NCBI GenBank assembly: GCA_036924085.1
Contig: JAVGWX010000002.1
Coordinates: 153,566,571 to 153,630,570 of the forward strand
Direction: 5' to 3'
DNA: 64,000 nt
Origin: Ariolimax columbianus
Lineage: Eukaryota; Mollusca; Gastropoda; Stylommatophora; Arionidae
Shown: in pieces, positions 54,870 to 64,000 of the stretch
Layout: the number at the start of each line of letters is the position of its first letter
How positions within the stretch are numbered: the stretch's first letter is position 1
Translations under genes and position numbers: made by a program
The notes under the pieces: generated by a model
What the model saw: only the letters and a program-made list of their open reading frames with translations
The model's database searches: none
What the model was told of the DNA's origin: nothing

Positions 54870-55085
54870 GTGCACCAGGGTCAGCGAAACGTAGCTGTTT
54901 AAGACCTTATTCCGCCTCCAAATAACTGCTCTGAAAAAAGGCTGATTCGTGCAGCCCGAATAGGGATTGAAGAGGAAAGGCAAAATCCGTCTAAAAATGC
55001 GTCGTGCTGAAACCGGTTGTTTCGGACTGAAATGCCCATAAATTGCAGCCTCACTGTCAACTGTGACACAACGTAATAAAATGTA
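54870..55085 (+). mobile_element. GAA-tail SINE-like element, partial
   Basis: GGGTCAGCGAAACGTAGCTG (head), GTGCTGAAACCGGTTGTTTC-GGACTGAAATGCC and the core ATAAATTGCAGCCTCACTGT-CAACTGTGACACAACG are in the order of the 62-kb copy. The GAA tail is lost. Confidence 0.65.
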
Positions 55086-55269
55086 CTTTTCAAAATGCGT
55101 GTCAAAGAAAAATAAAATGTTTCTGTCTGACACAATGTAGTCTGAAAGTAAAGTTTGACATGCGACTGCTGTAACTCTTGTTTGCTCCAGATTCGTGGCT
55201 TGTTTGGACTGTATACACTACAGGATGAAGTGCTTCTTTAGTGCTGTACTAAACAAACGCCTTTGACGC

Positions 55270-56215
55270 CCTTGCTCTATATTACCCAAAAACTCACTTC
55301 AAACCAAACATCAACATAACTCAAGTATGTGCCAACCATCTCATAAACAGAGAGGCGAACAGAAAGTTGCAGATCAAATAGCAAGGACAGGATCTAGAAC
55401 ACAGCACGGCCCCCAAATACTTGGGAGTAAAGTTGAACCACACGCTGTCCTATGCCGCACATTGTCAGGAGACAAAACAAAACATGCGAGAAAAAGTATC
55501 ATACGAAAACTGACTGGCACAACAGGAGGGGGAGGGGGGGGGGGGGAGATGTCCTCAGAACATCAGCAGTGGCTCTGTATTTCTCCGTAGCTGAGTACGC
55601 CGCACTAGTTTGGAAGAACTCTGCACATATCAAACATATAGATACAGCAATGAATGAGACAGGCCGTATAGTTACTGGATGCCTAAAACCTACACCAACT
55701 GAAAAAAATATACCCCATAATTGGCTTAGAACCACCAGAGATACGAAGAACGGTCGCGGCATATATAGAAAAAGAGAAACAGGTAAATGGCCCAAGACAC
55801 TCTATGTTCGTACATCAGGTGCAGCGCCAAGACTAAAATCAAGAAGTTTGTTAGTCAACCCTACCCATACAGACCAGTCCAGTAAATCGACGCATAGAAA
55901 GTTTGAAAGAGCTGACACAGGTCCCCTTGATCCAGTTACGGGAGGAACCTGCGCCTGGCCATATATTGCCCAACAACATGGAAGTAACTAAATAGACTTC
56001 GAACTGGTGTATCACGATGCAGGAAAAACCTGAAAAGATGGGGATATAGGGATGATGAAACATGCCAATGTGGAGTAACACAAGACCAGGGCCATCTAAT
56101 GATTTGCCCTAACCGCCCAGAAACTTGTAGCATGGATGACCTGCTGAGTGCCAGTGATAGGGCAATCCACTTGGCTGAATACTGGAAGATTGAAGTGTGT
56201 CGTACTGACTAGGAC
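55270..56215 (+). pseudogene. Jockey/I-type retrotransposon, thumb to C-terminus (family C)
   Basis: The plus strand reads NPKTHFKPNINITQVC, APKYLGVKLNHTLSY, KSIIRKLTGTTGG (thumb; interrupted by a G-run at 55532-55545), then in the 179-codon frame AEYAALVWKNSAHIKHIDTA, MNETGRIVTGCLKPTPTEKN. It ends KRWGYRDDETCQCGVTQDQG-HLM..NRPETCSMDD (56035-56150). The RNase H seen in the 28.8-kb relative is not present between these parts, so this copy or subfamily lacks it. Frameshifts occur at the G-run and near 55800-55990. Confidence 0.78.
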
Positions 56216-56344
56216 AGTGGAACTAAGTAAGTGATGTACAAGAGTTACTTATCTGAAACCCCATGAATTGGTAGATATCCGGCTCCACTATGTATTACTG
56301 TCCCACACATTAAGCAGACTCGTGAGTTTAGAACAATCATATCA

Positions 56345-56705
56345 ATCAATTAATGCCACTCGCTCCTTTCGGGGCAAAGGTCATTGGCACAACTCCTACA
56401 GCAAGTTTGGTCTAAAGCTCATCTTTCTGCCTTTCTCCAGTTGAGGTCAAGAAACAGGTTCATTTTCACAGTCTCTTATTCAGGTGTTTCTTGGTCAATC
56501 TCTCTTCCTCTGCCCATGTGGACTCCATGTCAGAACCTGTCTCTCCATGTTTGATGATGTTTTCCCTAGTGTGTGTCATATTGAACCCCTAAGTTTGATT
56601 TGTTGCTTCCCTGGTTATTGTTGGCTCATGTCGATACACCCTTACCCTGTTCACTGCGGCATACTTATGATATTCTGCAGCTCCTCCTTTCCCAAGACCG
56701 CTTCC
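56345..56705 (-). pseudogene. RTE-type retrotransposon 3' end, same family as 22.7 kb
   Basis: On the plus strand the pattern AATCAATTAATGCCACTCGC..CTCCAGTTGAGGTCAAGAAA..TTCTTGGTCAATCTCTC parallels 22720-23080 step for step. On the minus strand this gives the degraded C-terminal coding and 3' tail, including WSTWAEEEREID-like sequence. It ends at the start of the giant minisatellite. Confidence 0.65.
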
Positions 56706-59700
56706 TTTTGTGGGCTGTCAATGTTTCTGTAACAAGCTTCTTTCTGTGGGCTGTCAATGTTTCTGTAACAATCTTCTTCTTGTCGGCTTGTCAATGTTTC
56801 TGTAACACGCTTCTTCTTGTCGGCTTGTCAATGTTTCTGTAACAATCTTCTTCTTGTCGGCTTGTCAATGTTTCTGTAACAATCTTCTTCTTGTCGGTTT
56901 GTCAATGTTTCTGTAACAATCTTCTTCTTGTCGGCTTGTCAATGTTTTTGTAACAATCTTCTTCTTGTGGGCTGTCAATGTTTCTGTAACAAGCTACTTT
57001 TTGTGGGCTGTCAATGTTTCTGTAACAAGCTTGTTATTGTGGGCTGTCAATGTTTCTGTAACAAGCTTCTTCTTGGGGGCTGTCAATGTTTCTGTAACAA
57101 GCTTGTTATTGTGGGCTGTCAATGTTTCTGTAACAAGCTTCTTTTTGTGAGCTGTCAATGTTTCTGTAACAACCTACTTTTTGTGGGCTGTCAATGTTTC
57201 TGAAACAAGCTATTTTTGTGGGCTGTCAATATTTATGTAACAAGCTCCTTTCTCTGGGCTGTCAATGTTTCTGTAACAAGCTTCGTTTTGTGGGCTTGTC
57301 AATGTTTCTGTAACAAGCTTCTTTCTGTGGGCTTGTCAATGTTTCTGTAACAAGCTTCTTTTGGTGGGCTGTCAATGTTTCTGTATCAAGCTTCTTTGTG
57401 TGGGCTTGTCAATGTTTCTGTAACAAGCTTCTTTCTGTGGGCTTGTCAATGTTTCTGTAACAAGCTTCTTTTTGTAGGCTGCCAATATTTCTGTTACTAG
57501 CTTCTTTCTGTTGGCTTGTCAATGTTTGTGTGGGCTGTCAACATTTCTGTAAAAAAGCTTCTTCTTGTTGACTTGTCAATGTTTCTGTAACAAGCTTCTT
57601 TCTGTGGGCTGTCAATGTTTCTGTAACAAGCTTCTTTCTGTGGGCTGTCAATGTTTCTGTAACAAGCTTCTTTCTGTGGGCTTGTCGATGTTTCTGTAAC
57701 AAGCTCCTTTCTGTGGGCTGTCAATGTTTCTGTAACAAGCTTCGTTCTGTGGGCTTGTCAATATTTCTGTAACAAGCTTATTTTTGTGGGCTTGTCAATG
57801 TTTCCAAAACAAGCTTCTTTTTGTGGGCTTGTCAATATTTCTGTAACTAGCTTCTTTCTGTTGGCTTGTCAATGTTTCTGTAACAAGCTTGTTATTGTGG
57901 GCTGCCAATGTTTCTGTAACAAGCTTCTTCTTGCCGGCTTGTCAATGTTTCTGTAACAAGCTTCTTTCTGTGGGCTGTCAATGTTTCTGTAACAAGCTTC
58001 TTTTTGTGGGCTGTCAATGTTCCTGTAACAAGCTTCTTTCTGTGGGCTGTCAATGTTTCTGTAACAAGCTTCTTTCTGTGGGCTGTCAATGTTTCTGTAA
58101 CAAGCTTCTTTCTGTGGGCTGTCAATGTTTCTGTAACACGCTTCTTCTTGTCGGCTTGTCAATGTTTCTGTAACAAGCTTGTTTGTGTAGGCTTGTCAAT
58201 GTTTCTGTAACAATCTTCTTCTTGTCGGTTTGTCAATGTTTCTGTAACAAGCTACTTTTTGGGGGCTGTCAATGGTTCTGTAACTAGCTTGTTATTGTGG
58301 GCTGTCAATGTTTTTGTAACAAGCTTCTTCTTGGGGGCTGTTAATGTTTCTGTAACAAGCTACTTTTTGTGGGCTGGCAATGTTTCTGTAACAAGCTTCT
58401 TTCTGTGGGCTTGTCAATTCTTCTGTAACAAGCTTCTTTTTGTAGGCTGCCAATATTTCTGTAACTAGCTTCTTTCTGTTGGCTTGTCAATGTTTGTGTG
58501 GGCTGTCAATGTTTCTGTAATACGCTTCTTCTTGCCGGCTTGTCAACATTTCTGTTAAAAAGCTTCTTCTTGTTGACTTGTCAATGTTTCTGTAACAAGC
58601 TTCTTTCTGTGGGCTGTCAATGTTTCTGTAACAAGCTTCTTTCTGTGGGCTGTCAATGTTTCTGTAACAAGCTTGTTATTGTGGGCTGCCAATGTTTCTG
58701 TAACAAGCTTCTTCTTGCCGGCTTGTCAATGTTTCTGTAACAAGCTTCTTTCTGTGGGCTGTCAATGTTTCTGTAACAAGCTTCTTTTTGTGGGCTGTCA
58801 ATGTTCCTGTAACAAGCTTCTTTCTGTGGGCTGTCAATGTTTCTGTAACACGCTTCTTCTTGTCGGCTTGTCAATGTTTCTGTAACAAGCTTGTTTGTGT
58901 AGGCTTGTCAATGTTTCTGTAACAATCTTCTTCTTGTCGGTTTGTCAATGTTCTGTAACAAGCTACTTTTTGGGGGCTGTCAATGGTTCTGTAACTAGCT
59001 TGTTATTGTGGGCTGTCAATGTTTCTGTAACAAGCTTCTTCTTGGGGGCTGTTAATGTTTCTGTAACAAGCTACTTTTTGTGGGCTGGCAATGTTTCTGT
59101 AACAAGCTTCTTTCTGTGGGCTTGTCAATGTTTCTGTAACAAGCTTCTTTTTGTAGGCTGCCAATATTTCTGTAACTAGCTTCTTTCTGTTGGCTTGTCA
59201 ATGTTTGTGTGGGCTGTCAATGTTTCTGTAATACGCTTCTTCTTGCCGGCTTGTCAACATTTCTGTAAAAAAGCTTCTTCTTGTTGACTTGTCAATGTTT
59301 CTGTAACAAGCTTCTTTCTGTGGGCTGTCAATGTTTCTGTAACAAGCTTCTTTCTGTGGGCTGTCAATGTTTCTGTAACAAGCTTCTTTCTGTGGACTTG
59401 TCGATGTTTCTGTAACAAGCTCCTTTCTGTGGGATGTCAATGTTTCTGTAACAAGCTTCGTTCTGTGGGCTTGTCAATATTTCTGTAACAAGCTTATTTT
59501 TGTGGGCTTGTCAATGTTTCCAAAACAAGCTTCTTTTTGTGGGCTTGTCAATATTTCTGTAACTAGCTTCTTTCTGTTGGCTTGTCAATGTTTCTGTAAC
59601 AAGCTTGTTATTGTGGGCTGCCAATGTTTCTGTAACAAGCTTCTTCTTGCCGGCTTGTCAATGTTTCTGTAACAAGCTTCTTTCTGTGGGCTGTCAATGT

Positions 59701-60592
59701 TTCTGTAACAAGCTTCTTTCTGTGGGCTGTCAATGTTTCTGTGACAAGCTTCTTTCTGTGGGCTGTCAATGTTTCTGTAACAAGCTTCTTTCTGTGGGCT
59801 GTCAATGTTTCTGTAACACGCTTCTTCTTGTCGGCTTGTCAACATTTCTGTAACAAGCTTCTTCTTGTCGGCTTGTCAATGTTTCTGTAACAAGCTTGTT
59901 TGTGTAGGCTTGTCAATGTTTCTGTAACAATCTTCTTCTTGTCGGTTTGTCAATGTTTCTGTAACAAGCTACTTTTTGTGGGCTGTCAATGTTTCTGTAA
60001 CTAGCTTGTTATTGTGGGCTGTCAATGTTTCTGTAACAAGCTTCTTCTTGGGGGCTGTTAATGTTTCTGTAACAAGCTACTTATTGTGGGCTGGCAATGT
60101 TTCTGTAACAAGCTACTTTTTGTGGGCTGTCAATGTTTCTGTAACAAGCTTGTTATTGTGGGCTGTCAATGTTTCTGTAACAAGCTTCTTCTTGGGGGCT
60201 GTCAATGTTTCTGTAACAAGCTTCTTCTTGGGGGCTGTCAATGTTTCTGTAACAAGCTTCTTCTTGTGGGCTGTCAATGTTTCTGTAACAAGTTTGTTAT
60301 TGTGGGCTGTCAATGTTTCTGTAACTAGCTTGTTATTGTGGGCTGTCAATGTTTCTGTAACAAGCTTCTTCTTGTGGGCTGTCAATGTTTCTGTAACAAG
60401 CTTGTTATTGTGGGCTGTCAATGTTTCTGTAACAAGCTTCTTCTTGTGGGCTGTCAATGTTTTTGTAACAATCTTCTTCTTGTGGGCTGTCAATGTTTCT
60501 GTAACAAGCTTGTTATTGTGGGCTGTCAATGTTTCTGTAACAAGCTAGTTATTGTGGGCTGTCAATGTTGCTGTAACAAGCTTGTTATACGG
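56706..60592 (+). repeat. 3.9-kb minisatellite of ~36-bp units (~107 copies) with higher-order structure
   Basis: The unit CTGTCAATGTTTCTGTAACA-AGCTTCTTTCTGTGGG is 36 bp; many units are 37 bp (CTTGTCAATG). Each carries TGTTTCTGTAACA and usually AAGCTT. Common variants are CTTCTTCTTGTCGG, CTTGTTATTGTGGG and CTACTTTTTGTGGG. Runs of 36-bp units stay open on both strands with a 12-residue period (WAVNVSVTSFFL and GCQCFCNKLLSV on plus, TAHRKKLVTETL and SPQKEACYRNID on minus); the longest frame is 190 codons (59976-60548). Blocks of ~0.7-1 kb recur within the array. No initiation context or conserved flanks suggest a gene. Confidence 0.97.
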
Positions 60593-61014
60593 TACTAGAA
60601 GTTTGTGTTGATCCAACCTATTGTACTCTAGGTCAGCGTTCTTCAACCTTGTTTACTCAGTGGAAGGGGGGAAATAGTAAAAATATTTCGACGACCGGCT
60701 GACGGTTCAGACAGAAACAAAATTCAATGTATATAGCATTTATAGTATGTCATAACATTTCAGTTTCTGGCAGTACAATCTCTGCAGCTGCTTACAGGTT
60801 AATACATATTATATCCATGGCTGGAGCATTGTTTCTGAGAGATGAAGCCTGGTAATAACATCCATTAGATTTCTCTGGTTTTTATTACTGCCATGGCTGA
60901 AAAACTATTTCCACACAAATCGGAAGTCTAAAAAAACGATCATCTATTTGATAGCTTCATAACTCAGTGATGACAATTCTTTTCGAGTGATATCCAACAT
61001 TTAGACAATGATTG
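60593..61014. other. no recognised gene
   Basis: No feature found between the minisatellite and the RTE fragment. Confidence 0.35.
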
Positions 61015-61618
61015 CATTTGATATTGTTTGAAATATCTAGGGTCGATTGTCAGCGATGAAGGATCAACATGTGAGGTGTTGACCAGAATAACACAGACAA
61101 TAGCGGCGCTTGCAGATAAACGGATAGCATTATGCACGAAAATCAGATTAATGCGTACACTGGTCCTGTCAATATTCCTCTATGCTTGTGAGACATGGAC
61201 AGTTACAGATACAGGTCTTGGACATGAGATGTTTCCGAAGACTTTTAAACGTCACGTACACAGATCGAATTACAAATGAGGAAATACGAGATAGAATTAC
61301 AACAGCAATAGGGCCTTTTGAAGACCTCTTGGCAACTGTCAAAAGAAGGAAACTCGCTTAGTACGGTCACATATCGAGATCAAATGGTCTTGCAAATTCA
61401 ATCCTCCATTGAAAGTTGCATGGCAGATGACGAAGAGGCCGTCCCAAAAAGAGATGGGAGGACAACATAAAATAATGGACCAATCCCCGACCAGAAGAGT
61501 CACAGGCAGCGGCCGCTAGCAGAGACGGGTAACGTGGCGTTGTGAGGATGGCTTCATGTGTGCCCCAACGACCTCACCGGTTACGGGATGACCTGACCTG
61601 ACCGGACCTGACCTGACA
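61015..61618 (+). pseudogene. RTE-type retrotransposon C-terminal region and 3' end
   Basis: The plus frame 61028-61279 reads KYLGSIVSDEGSTCEVLTRI, TQTIAALADKRIALCTKIRL and MRTLVLSIFLYACETWTVT, the post-palm blocks. Then, frameshifted, FEDLLATVKRRKLA (~61315-61355) and a degraded KRWEDNI ending. A run missing after AALA (expected K..W motif) marks a small deletion. The 3' end is CCCCAACGACCTCACCGGTT-ACGGGATGACC, followed by (TGACCTGACC)n. It belongs to the same family as 19.7-20.1 kb. Confidence 0.82.
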
Positions 61619-62000
61619 TCAAAGTGATATCAGACGGCAACTCCATCAGCTTTTATTGTTCCCGAAGATCAAGTACGATTTGACATCTTCCAAGAAAGGA
61701 TTATTAATCCAGAGTTTACCTGTTCGAGGATCCTCATTTTTAGGGAAATTATTATGAACATTTTCAGCTAACATCCTTAAATGTTGACAGTATGTTGAAT
61801 ATTGTTTTCTGGTTGATGTCGGCAGCTGTAAAAAATAGTTTTCCAAAGTGGAAACATTTCTATATCTTCCTCTTGTACGCGACTATTTCAAAGAGTCAGC
61901 TTCTTTTCGAAAGCATCCATTTGATTTATCCGTTTAAAAATGGATGTACACGATACCTTAAGGGAATATTTAAAGTTTTTAAGAAGGGTAAAAATGTTCC
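61619..62000 (-). pseudogene. hAT-type (ZBED5/SCAND3-like) transposase C-terminal fragment
   Basis: On the minus strand: INQMDAFEKKLTL (~61925), a frameshift, FPLWKTIF, then HLRMLAENVHNNFPKNEDPR and TGKLWINNPFLEDV (61646-61790), and in another frame LMELPSDITL (~61620-61650), matching the LIELQSDxxL motif downstream of the NPF block in this transposase group. The hAT dimerisation tail is not present. It is a short relic with at least two frameshifts. Confidence 0.65.
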
Positions 62001-62155
62001 CCTGTACGCAAGCTTAGCCGTTCATCATCCATTCCTTATTCGACAAAGGCTCTAATAGGTCAGATTTTTGCTCTAGCAGAAACTACTTTACCTCTTCCCT
62101 CAGTTCGAAAAGACCAGCAGTAACCCGTCCTGTCGATAACCACCTCATTTTTGCG

Positions 62156-62830
62156 TGTAGAAGGAGATGTTGGTGGTATGAGACCACACTCTCTCATAGT
62201 GAGAGGGAACAGCCTGTAGAAGGAGATGTTGGTGGTATCTTCTTCTTCTTCTTTCTCAATCTCCCACTACCAAACCCCGAAAGGGCTTAAGTAGCAGAAT
62301 GTAGTCCAGAGAACGGAATGCGTTGTGTCGTAGTTTACAGCTTGGCTGCGATATTTGCACCTTTTGGTCCAACACATCCGACTTCAGCAAGCATTTTTTG
62401 AGTACCGGGTTAGCATTCCCTCTTCGATCCCTTCTCCTTAGCCAGTCTGCCCTGCTGTAGCCTGTTATCCAGGATCACCACGTGGAGGTGTAGAAGGGTC
62501 TTGGCAGCTATGGTTCGCTAGCCCTGACACTAGCAGTCAGCTATGGGTCGCTGACCACTGCAGCATCTTGATCCCTTTTGGTGGTATGAGGCCACACTCT
62601 CTCACAGTGAGAGGGAACAGCCTGTAGAAGGAGATGTTGGTGGTATGAGGCCACACTCTCTCATAGTGAGAGGGAACAGCCTGTAGAAGGAGATGTTGGT
62701 GGTATGAGGCCACACTCTCTCATAGTGAGAGGGAACAGCCTGTAGAAGGAGATGTTGGTGGTATGAGGCCACACTCTCTCATAGTGAGAGGGAACAGCCT
62801 GGAGAAGGTGATGTTTGTGGGATGAGTCCA
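62156..62830 (+). repeat. 59-bp minisatellite, interrupted by a SINE-like element
   Basis: The unit TGTAGAAGGAGATGTTGGTG-GTATGAGGCCACACTCTCTC-ATAGTGAGAGGGAACAGCC appears once and a part at 62156-62238, then four more at 62578-62815. The last copy decays (GGAGAAGGTGATGTTTGTGG). Each unit has an inverted repeat CTCTCNNAGTGAGAG. Confidence 0.95.
62239..62577 (-). mobile_element. GAA-tail SINE-like element, full length with 10-bp target-site duplication
   Basis: It is bounded by TTGGTGGTAT at 62229-62238 and 62578-62587, within a tandem unit that has this decamer only once elsewhere. On the minus strand: head GGGATCAAGATGCTGCAGTG, GTCAGGGCTAGCGAACCATA, middle GCTAAGGAGAAGGGATCGAA, CCCGGTACTCAAAAAATGC, core AAATATCGCAGCCAAGCTGT-AAACTACGACACAACGCATTCC, end GGGTTTGGTAGTGGGAGATTG, tail AGAAAGAAGAAGAAGAAG. 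No ORF. GGATCGAAGAGG weakly resembles a polymerase III B box, so tRNA origin is uncertain. Confidence 0.88.
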
Positions 62831-63579
62831 TACTCTCGAGAAGTGAGAGGCAACAGGCTGGAGTTCATAGCTCGACTACGAATTCCATGAATGATCTTCA
62901 CCCGGTCATTCATCACAGTGTTTAATTCAGTGGAAATCTTCTTTGCAGCTAGACACTCCAGGTGGATCATACAGTGAGTGAACACAACTTCTTGACTTTT
63001 TTTTAACTCTCACAACTACTCCTGATCGGCGTTCAGTCATGCTAGCAGCACCCCCGTACCCACGCCGACTCATTTCGTCTAGTCTAAGCCCCATTCCCGA
63101 AAACACTCACCAAGAACATTACATTTCTCTGAACTAGTGATCCATCCAGGTAAGCCAAAACAACACAGAAGTAACTTCCTCTTCACTAGACCTCACGAGG
63201 CAAAGTATGATGGTTACTCTCGTCAGTTGATCCACCGAGTTGAATCTTGAAACATCTCGCTTTATTTATCACCTCTACAATTTGCTGTTCAATATCGGTG
63301 CCCACATCAACAATTCTCATCTGAATGGTGGTGACGTAAGTGATACAGCCTTCTGTTTCTAGTGGCTTGAGGACCCAACGTTTCTTTTATGACATCTAAG
63401 ATGCAAGGCGTTCCTAGGTCCTCATCGATAGTAGTCGTTATTTTTCATTTTAGCTATTCCGATAGGAACTAAATAAGACGCTCGAAGCAGCGACTGTCAC
63501 TAGCCGTCATCATTTTCATTTGACTTTTCTGACTATTTATCTTAGTTCTTAGCTCGACCCGTTCTTTGTCAAGGGGTGG
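62831..63579. other. no recognised gene
   Basis: No domain or repeat was recognised. Possibly the 3' untranslated part of the RTE-type element to the right. Confidence 0.3.
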
Positions 63580-64000
63580 TGACCCTTGAGCGGGTCTAAA
63601 CTCAGGATCCAGTCGTTTCTGTCGAGGGAGCGTAACGTTCAGTGTGATAGTAGTCTGTCTGTTGTGGGGTCGTTAATGTTGTATTTTTCTAGTGAATCTC
63701 GCCAGCGAGTTGGGACCGTCCCCGAGGTCTCTTTTTGTCGCGCGGGTACCACATGGTGGTTATGGTAGTCCATCTTTCATATACCGAGTCGAAGATGTCC
63801 GCACGTAGCCTGGTGCTCTTTATGGCGTCTGTTGCTGTCATGGTGAAGTGGAAGGCTCACCAGCCCGCCCGTTTCCGTCTGACGATCTAGGTTTTAAGTT
63901 GTTCTCTATGTTGAGGAGCCTTCCCAGATAGATATATTCGTCAACTTTCTCTATGGACGTTCCACTCAAGAGTTTTGGGTTGGGCCATGCGCAACCGTCT
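63580..64000 (-). pseudogene. RTE-type reverse transcriptase C-terminal region, runs off right edge
   Basis: The minus strand at ~63950-63895 reads TSIEKVDEYIYLGRLLNIEN, the YLG motif after the palm. A degraded segment follows with RLRADIFDSV (~63810) and RWTTITTMWYPRDKKRPRGR (~63770-63715), the C-terminal basic motif. The expected central blocks are scrambled. The rest of the element would lie beyond position 64000. Confidence 0.65.

Noticed and set aside
59976..60548. 190-codon frame with 12-residue repeats (WAVNVSVTSFFL type)
   Set aside because: It arises from the 36-bp period; equally long frames exist on the opposite strand, and 37-bp units break it. No coding context.
56706..60592. 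CRISPR-like array
   Set aside because: Units are directly adjacent with no unique spacers, and the window is animal DNA.

Overview
This window is animal DNA, most likely from a spiralian (mollusc, annelid or relative). The grounds are a recognisable bilaterian 18S rRNA 5' end, a mix of non-LTR retrotransposon classes (CR1-like, RTE-like, and Jockey/I-like with RNase H) alongside mariner, P-element and hAT remnants, and abundant minisatellites. The phylum is an inference; the 18S piece would decide it. I found no credible host protein-coding gene. Almost every reading frame with recognisable homology belongs to a mobile element, and nearly all are broken.

Layout. 0-3.4 kb: a chimera on the minus strand of 5' external spacer, the first ~347 nt of 18S rRNA, a mosaic of repeated units with a second 18S scrap, then an open reading frame for an APE-type endonuclease that runs off the left edge. 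3.4-9.4 kb: 3'-terminal scraps of RTE-type reverse transcriptases, a core-deleted mariner and an RNase H element. 9.6-12.4 kb: an inverted, decayed CR1-like element. 12.5-22.5 kb: retroelement tails, four tandem arrays, a satellite split by an RTE block, and TA microsatellite. 22.7-25.2 kb: an RTE-type element carrying two copies of a tRNA-derived SINE in opposite orientations, each with target-site duplications. 25.6-36.3 kb: Jockey/I-type and RTE-type remnants separated by minisatellites of 12, 38, 76, 23 and 31 bp. 37.1-38.1 and 43.9-44.4 kb: long polypurine tracts. 41.9-43.4 kb: RNase H and endonuclease remnants of one element. 46.0-49.0 kb: the best preserved element, a nearly complete CR1-like retrotransposon with two small frameshifting deletions. 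49.3-50.9 kb: P-element-type transposase. 52.0-54.6 kb: a second CR1-like copy. 55.3-56.7 kb: two retroelement tails. 56.7-60.6 kb: a 3.9-kb minisatellite of ~36-bp units with higher-order structure. 60.6-64 kb: RTE and hAT fragments and a 59-bp minisatellite interrupted by a SINE-like element.

Recurring themes are: a dispersed SINE-like family with a (GAA)n tail; minisatellites that begin inside or directly beside transposon remnants; and CR1-like copies embedded in arrays of AGGTCAG/CAGTACAGTT-type short repeats. The region reads as silent, repeat-rich, probably heterochromatic or rDNA-adjacent sequence. Boundaries of degenerate elements are approximate, typically to within 20-100 bp, because they were read by eye.
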